From NCBI GenBank assembly GCA_021819045.1, contig JAKASM010000014.1, forward strand, positions 1 through 7,271: a DNA stretch of 7,271 bases, written 5' to 3'. Below are positions 6,178-7,271 of the stretch, one piece after another (positions within the stretch are counted from its first letter, which is position 1; every line of letters starts with the position of its first letter). This DNA is from Microcaldota archaeon (GTDB taxonomy: Archaea > Micrarchaeota > Micrarchaeia > Micrarchaeales > Micrarchaeaceae). Made by a program: the position numbers and the translations under genes. Below the pieces are notes generated by a model. The model did no database searches. It had not been told where the DNA came from and saw nothing but the letters and a program-made list of their open reading frames with translations.

Positions 6178-6182
6178 TCACC
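6178..6182 (-). promoter_or_regulatory. Shine-Dalgarno of the 140-residue protein
   Basis: The minus strand reads GGTGA, five bases before the first of two consecutive ATG codons (6172 and 6169); the spacing favours the first. Confidence 0.65.
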
Positions 6183-6203
6183 AAAATCCTTTTCTCATAA
6201 AGG

Positions 6204-6211
6204 TATTTATA
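6204..6211 (-). promoter_or_regulatory. TATA box of the polB operon
   Basis: The minus strand reads TATAAATA inside the longer TTATAAATACC, an excellent archaeal TATA box, ending 32 bases before the ATG at 6172. The predicted leader is under 15 bases and just contains the Shine-Dalgarno. No separate promoter is evident in the 46 bases before polB, so this box probably drives both genes. Confidence 0.65.
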
Positions 6212-6334
6212 AGGATTGGTGCGCTTCGATGGGCATACGGATATTCTGCGAAAGCACTTTGACCTCCGATTAAAACGGTTTACAGCGTTAGCGTGAAAAC
6301 CCCATGTTTAAAAGCAGGAGGATGTCACCAATAA

Positions 6335-6346
6335 AACTAAATAACC
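6335..6346 (+). promoter_or_regulatory. Candidate TATA region for the membrane protein gene
   Basis: AACTAAATAACC lies 28-39 bases before the ATG at 6374, the distance seen for the other short-leader genes here. TTTAAAAG at 6307-6314 is an alternative that would give a leader of about 35 bases. The ribosome site is AAGGTG at 6361-6366. Between this region and the polB-operon promoter (about 6213-6330) I see only a weak hairpin, GTGC/GCAC with TTCG/CGAA arms at 6219-6257, and no convincing gene. Confidence 0.35.
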
Positions 6347-6373
6347 TTCAACGGAAAATAAAGGTGTGAATCC

Positions 6374-7138
6374 ATGCGCCTTTGGCTGCCTATAATAATA
6401 ATCGCGTTTTTTGCGCTATCGCAACTTAGCTTTGCCTCATACAGTGTAGTCAACCTAAGCACGCAGGTTACCTTAAATCTAAATACAAGCGCATCTGTAA
6501 GGGAAATAGTCACTGTATTGTTGACAAATGCCTCTATAAACTCCTATATAACAGATAGGTCGGCACTAAACCTCACCCTCAGTGACTGGCAGTCTATAAT
6601 AGGGCCTACACTTACCCAGCACATAATAAATACAAAGAGCGGAGTTCATAGGTTTGAGCTCCTGCCAGGCCCAGTGACAACTACGATAACCGGAAGGCAT
6701 ATAGCACAGATAATAATGCTATACGATGTATACAATGTCACTTCTGTAGTTGAGACTGCGCCAAGAGTGTTCTACTATACATTCAATAACAGCGTATTCA
6801 ACTTTCAGCATGAGCTGAGCGGTGAGGTTCTCCCTCCCAATACTGCACTTACAATAATGCTTCCCGCAGGGGCGCGAATAACATCTATATTCCCAATACC
6901 GGATAGCCCGGCTAACCTTGTAACAAGCAACTACACAAACTCAACAGCCCTTTCATGGTTCAACCAGGAACCATTATCAAAATTCACATTGTCATTCACA
7001 ATAAGGCAGAGCCTTCAGGCAGAGGTCCTCCAATTCTTTTCAGGAATTTACAAAGCACTAGGAATATTCACATATGTAATAATAGGGGTTATAGTACTGG
7101 TTTTCATAATCTATACCTACTTTAAGGTCGAGAAGTGA
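6374..7138 (+). CDS. Signal peptide, glycosylation-rich ectodomain, single C-terminal membrane anchor; function unknown
   Basis: A 254-residue protein I do not recognise as a named family. Residues 1-21 form a Sec-type signal peptide (hydrophobic PIIIIAFFALSQLSFA, likely cut after A21). Residues 22-228 look like an exported beta-rich domain, and about 229-250 (LGIFTYVIIGVIVLVFIIY) is a transmembrane helix followed by the short cytoplasmic tail FKVEK. Topology is therefore type I: outside domain, one anchor. There are no cysteines. Eight N-glycosylation sequons (N27, N37, N52, N66, N121, N138, N186, N189) suggest a glycosylated surface protein. The part from about 154 to 210 (PPNTALTIMLPAGARI, later FTLSFTI) resembles the jelly-roll or immunoglobulin-like ectodomains common in archaeal membrane proteins. 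AAGGTG lies seven bases before the ATG. Its stop is 4 bases before the probable pheS start, so the two are likely co-transcribed, though a functional link is not implied. Confidence 0.8.
   Translation: MRLWLPIIIIAFFALSQLSFASYSVVNLSTQVTLNLNTSASVREIVTVLLTNASINSYITDRSALNLTLSDWQSIIGPTLTQHIINTKSGVHRFELLPGPVTTTITGRHIAQIIMLYDVYNVTSVVETAPRVFYYTFNNSVFNFQHELSGEVLPPNTALTIMLPAGARITSIFPIPDSPANLVTSNYTNSTALSWFNQEPLSKFTLSFTIRQSLQAEVLQFFSGIYKALGIFTYVIIGVIVLVFIIYTYFKVEK
7135..7138 (+). promoter_or_regulatory. Shine-Dalgarno core for the last gene, overlapping the preceding stop
   Basis: GTGA, which contains the TGA stop of the membrane protein gene, is followed by GATA and then TTG at 7143. The four-base spacing equals that of the pilin and map genes, supporting a TTG start and translational coupling. 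Confidence 0.45.
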
Positions 7139-7142
7139 GATA

Positions 7143-7271
7143 TTGCATGAATATGAGAGGAAAATCCTCGAGTTTCTATCAAAGAAAGGCACAGCAGAAT
7201 TGCAGGAAATAGAGGACGTTACCGGCCTACAAAAGGATAGCCTAATGTGGGCTCTTGAATCCTTATCCACA
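7143..7271 (+). CDS. pheS: Probable phenylalanyl-tRNA synthetase alpha subunit, N-terminus (cut by window edge)
   Basis: The 43 visible codons, open to the window end, encode a winged-helix domain: LHEYERKILEFL, then TAELQEIEDVTGLQ and DSLMWALESLS. This matches the N-terminal region of archaeal PheS, which begins with an L-x-x-x-E-K/R-x-(V/I)-L helix, then a helix of the EL/EEL type and one ending (V/L)-M-x-A-L-x-x-L. PheS carries the catalytic site that charges tRNA-Phe; that part is outside the window. A different winged-helix protein, such as a transcription regulator, cannot be excluded from so short a piece. The start is taken as TTG at 7143 because no ATG or GTG in frame gives the same N-terminus and GTGA lies four bases before it. 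Translation is probably coupled to the preceding gene. Confidence 0.6.
   Translation, partial: MHEYERKILEFLSKKGTAELQEIEDVTGLQKDSLMWALESLST

Noticed and set aside
6229..6273. 14-codon frame beginning at ATG 6229
   Set aside because: Too short, no Shine-Dalgarno, and the ATG is too close to the only TATA box for a normal leader.
6304..6369. 21-codon frame ATG..TGA just before the membrane protein gene
   Set aside because: The ATG has no ribosome site; the internal AGGAGG touches the next ATG without spacing. The length is within chance and it ends inside the real gene's leader.
1..7271. CRISPR array, tRNA or rRNA genes, complete transposon
   Set aside because: No regularly spaced direct repeats, no cloverleaf sequence and no transposase gene were found; only the isolated IS605-like hairpin near 3261 remains.

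Overview
This is archaeal DNA from a compact genome. Family B replicative DNA polymerase, type II methionine aminopeptidase, a class III (archaeal pilin) signal peptide and what looks like the start of archaeal PheS all point that way. Almost every start codon is preceded by a Shine-Dalgarno core of the GGTGA type, and several genes have an A/T-rich TATA-like box about 30-45 bases upstream of the start. The very Ser/Thr-rich, charge-poor pilin suggests a small-genome lineage such as Micrarchaeota or another DPANN group, possibly from an acidic habitat. That placement is inference; nothing in the window proves it.

Layout from left to right. A minus-strand pair comes first: glutamate dehydrogenase, followed 5 bases downstream by a MutT-like Nudix hydrolase that runs off the left edge. 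A divergent intergenic region of about 134 bases carries promoters for glutamate dehydrogenase (minus) and for a stand-alone class III signal peptide pilin (plus). The pilin gene ends at a perfect stem-loop followed by a T-rich tract. Next, on the minus strand, is methionine aminopeptidase II with its own promoter. Upstream of it lies the end of polB, and the space between the two contains a hairpin that closely resembles the right-end/omega-RNA hairpin of IS200/IS605-type elements, starting just past the polB stop codon. polB has a TTG start and is probably co-transcribed with a conserved 140-residue protein that may have a SecB-like fold. A divergent region of about 200 bases separates that protein from a plus-strand pair: a secreted-type, membrane-anchored protein with many N-glycosylation sequons, then 4 bases later the 5' end of a probable pheS, which runs off the right edge.

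Most of the window is housekeeping: nitrogen and carbon metabolism, nucleotide-pool sanitation, N-terminal Met removal, replication and tRNA charging. Two surface proteins, the pilin and the membrane-anchored ectodomain, are interspersed. I see no convincing new multi-gene system. The items most worth a second look are the IS605-like hairpin next to polB, the unusual C-termini of PolB (degenerate PCNA-binding motif) and of MetAP (altered FEHT motif), the uncharacterised protein sharing a promoter with polB, and the membrane protein coupled to pheS.
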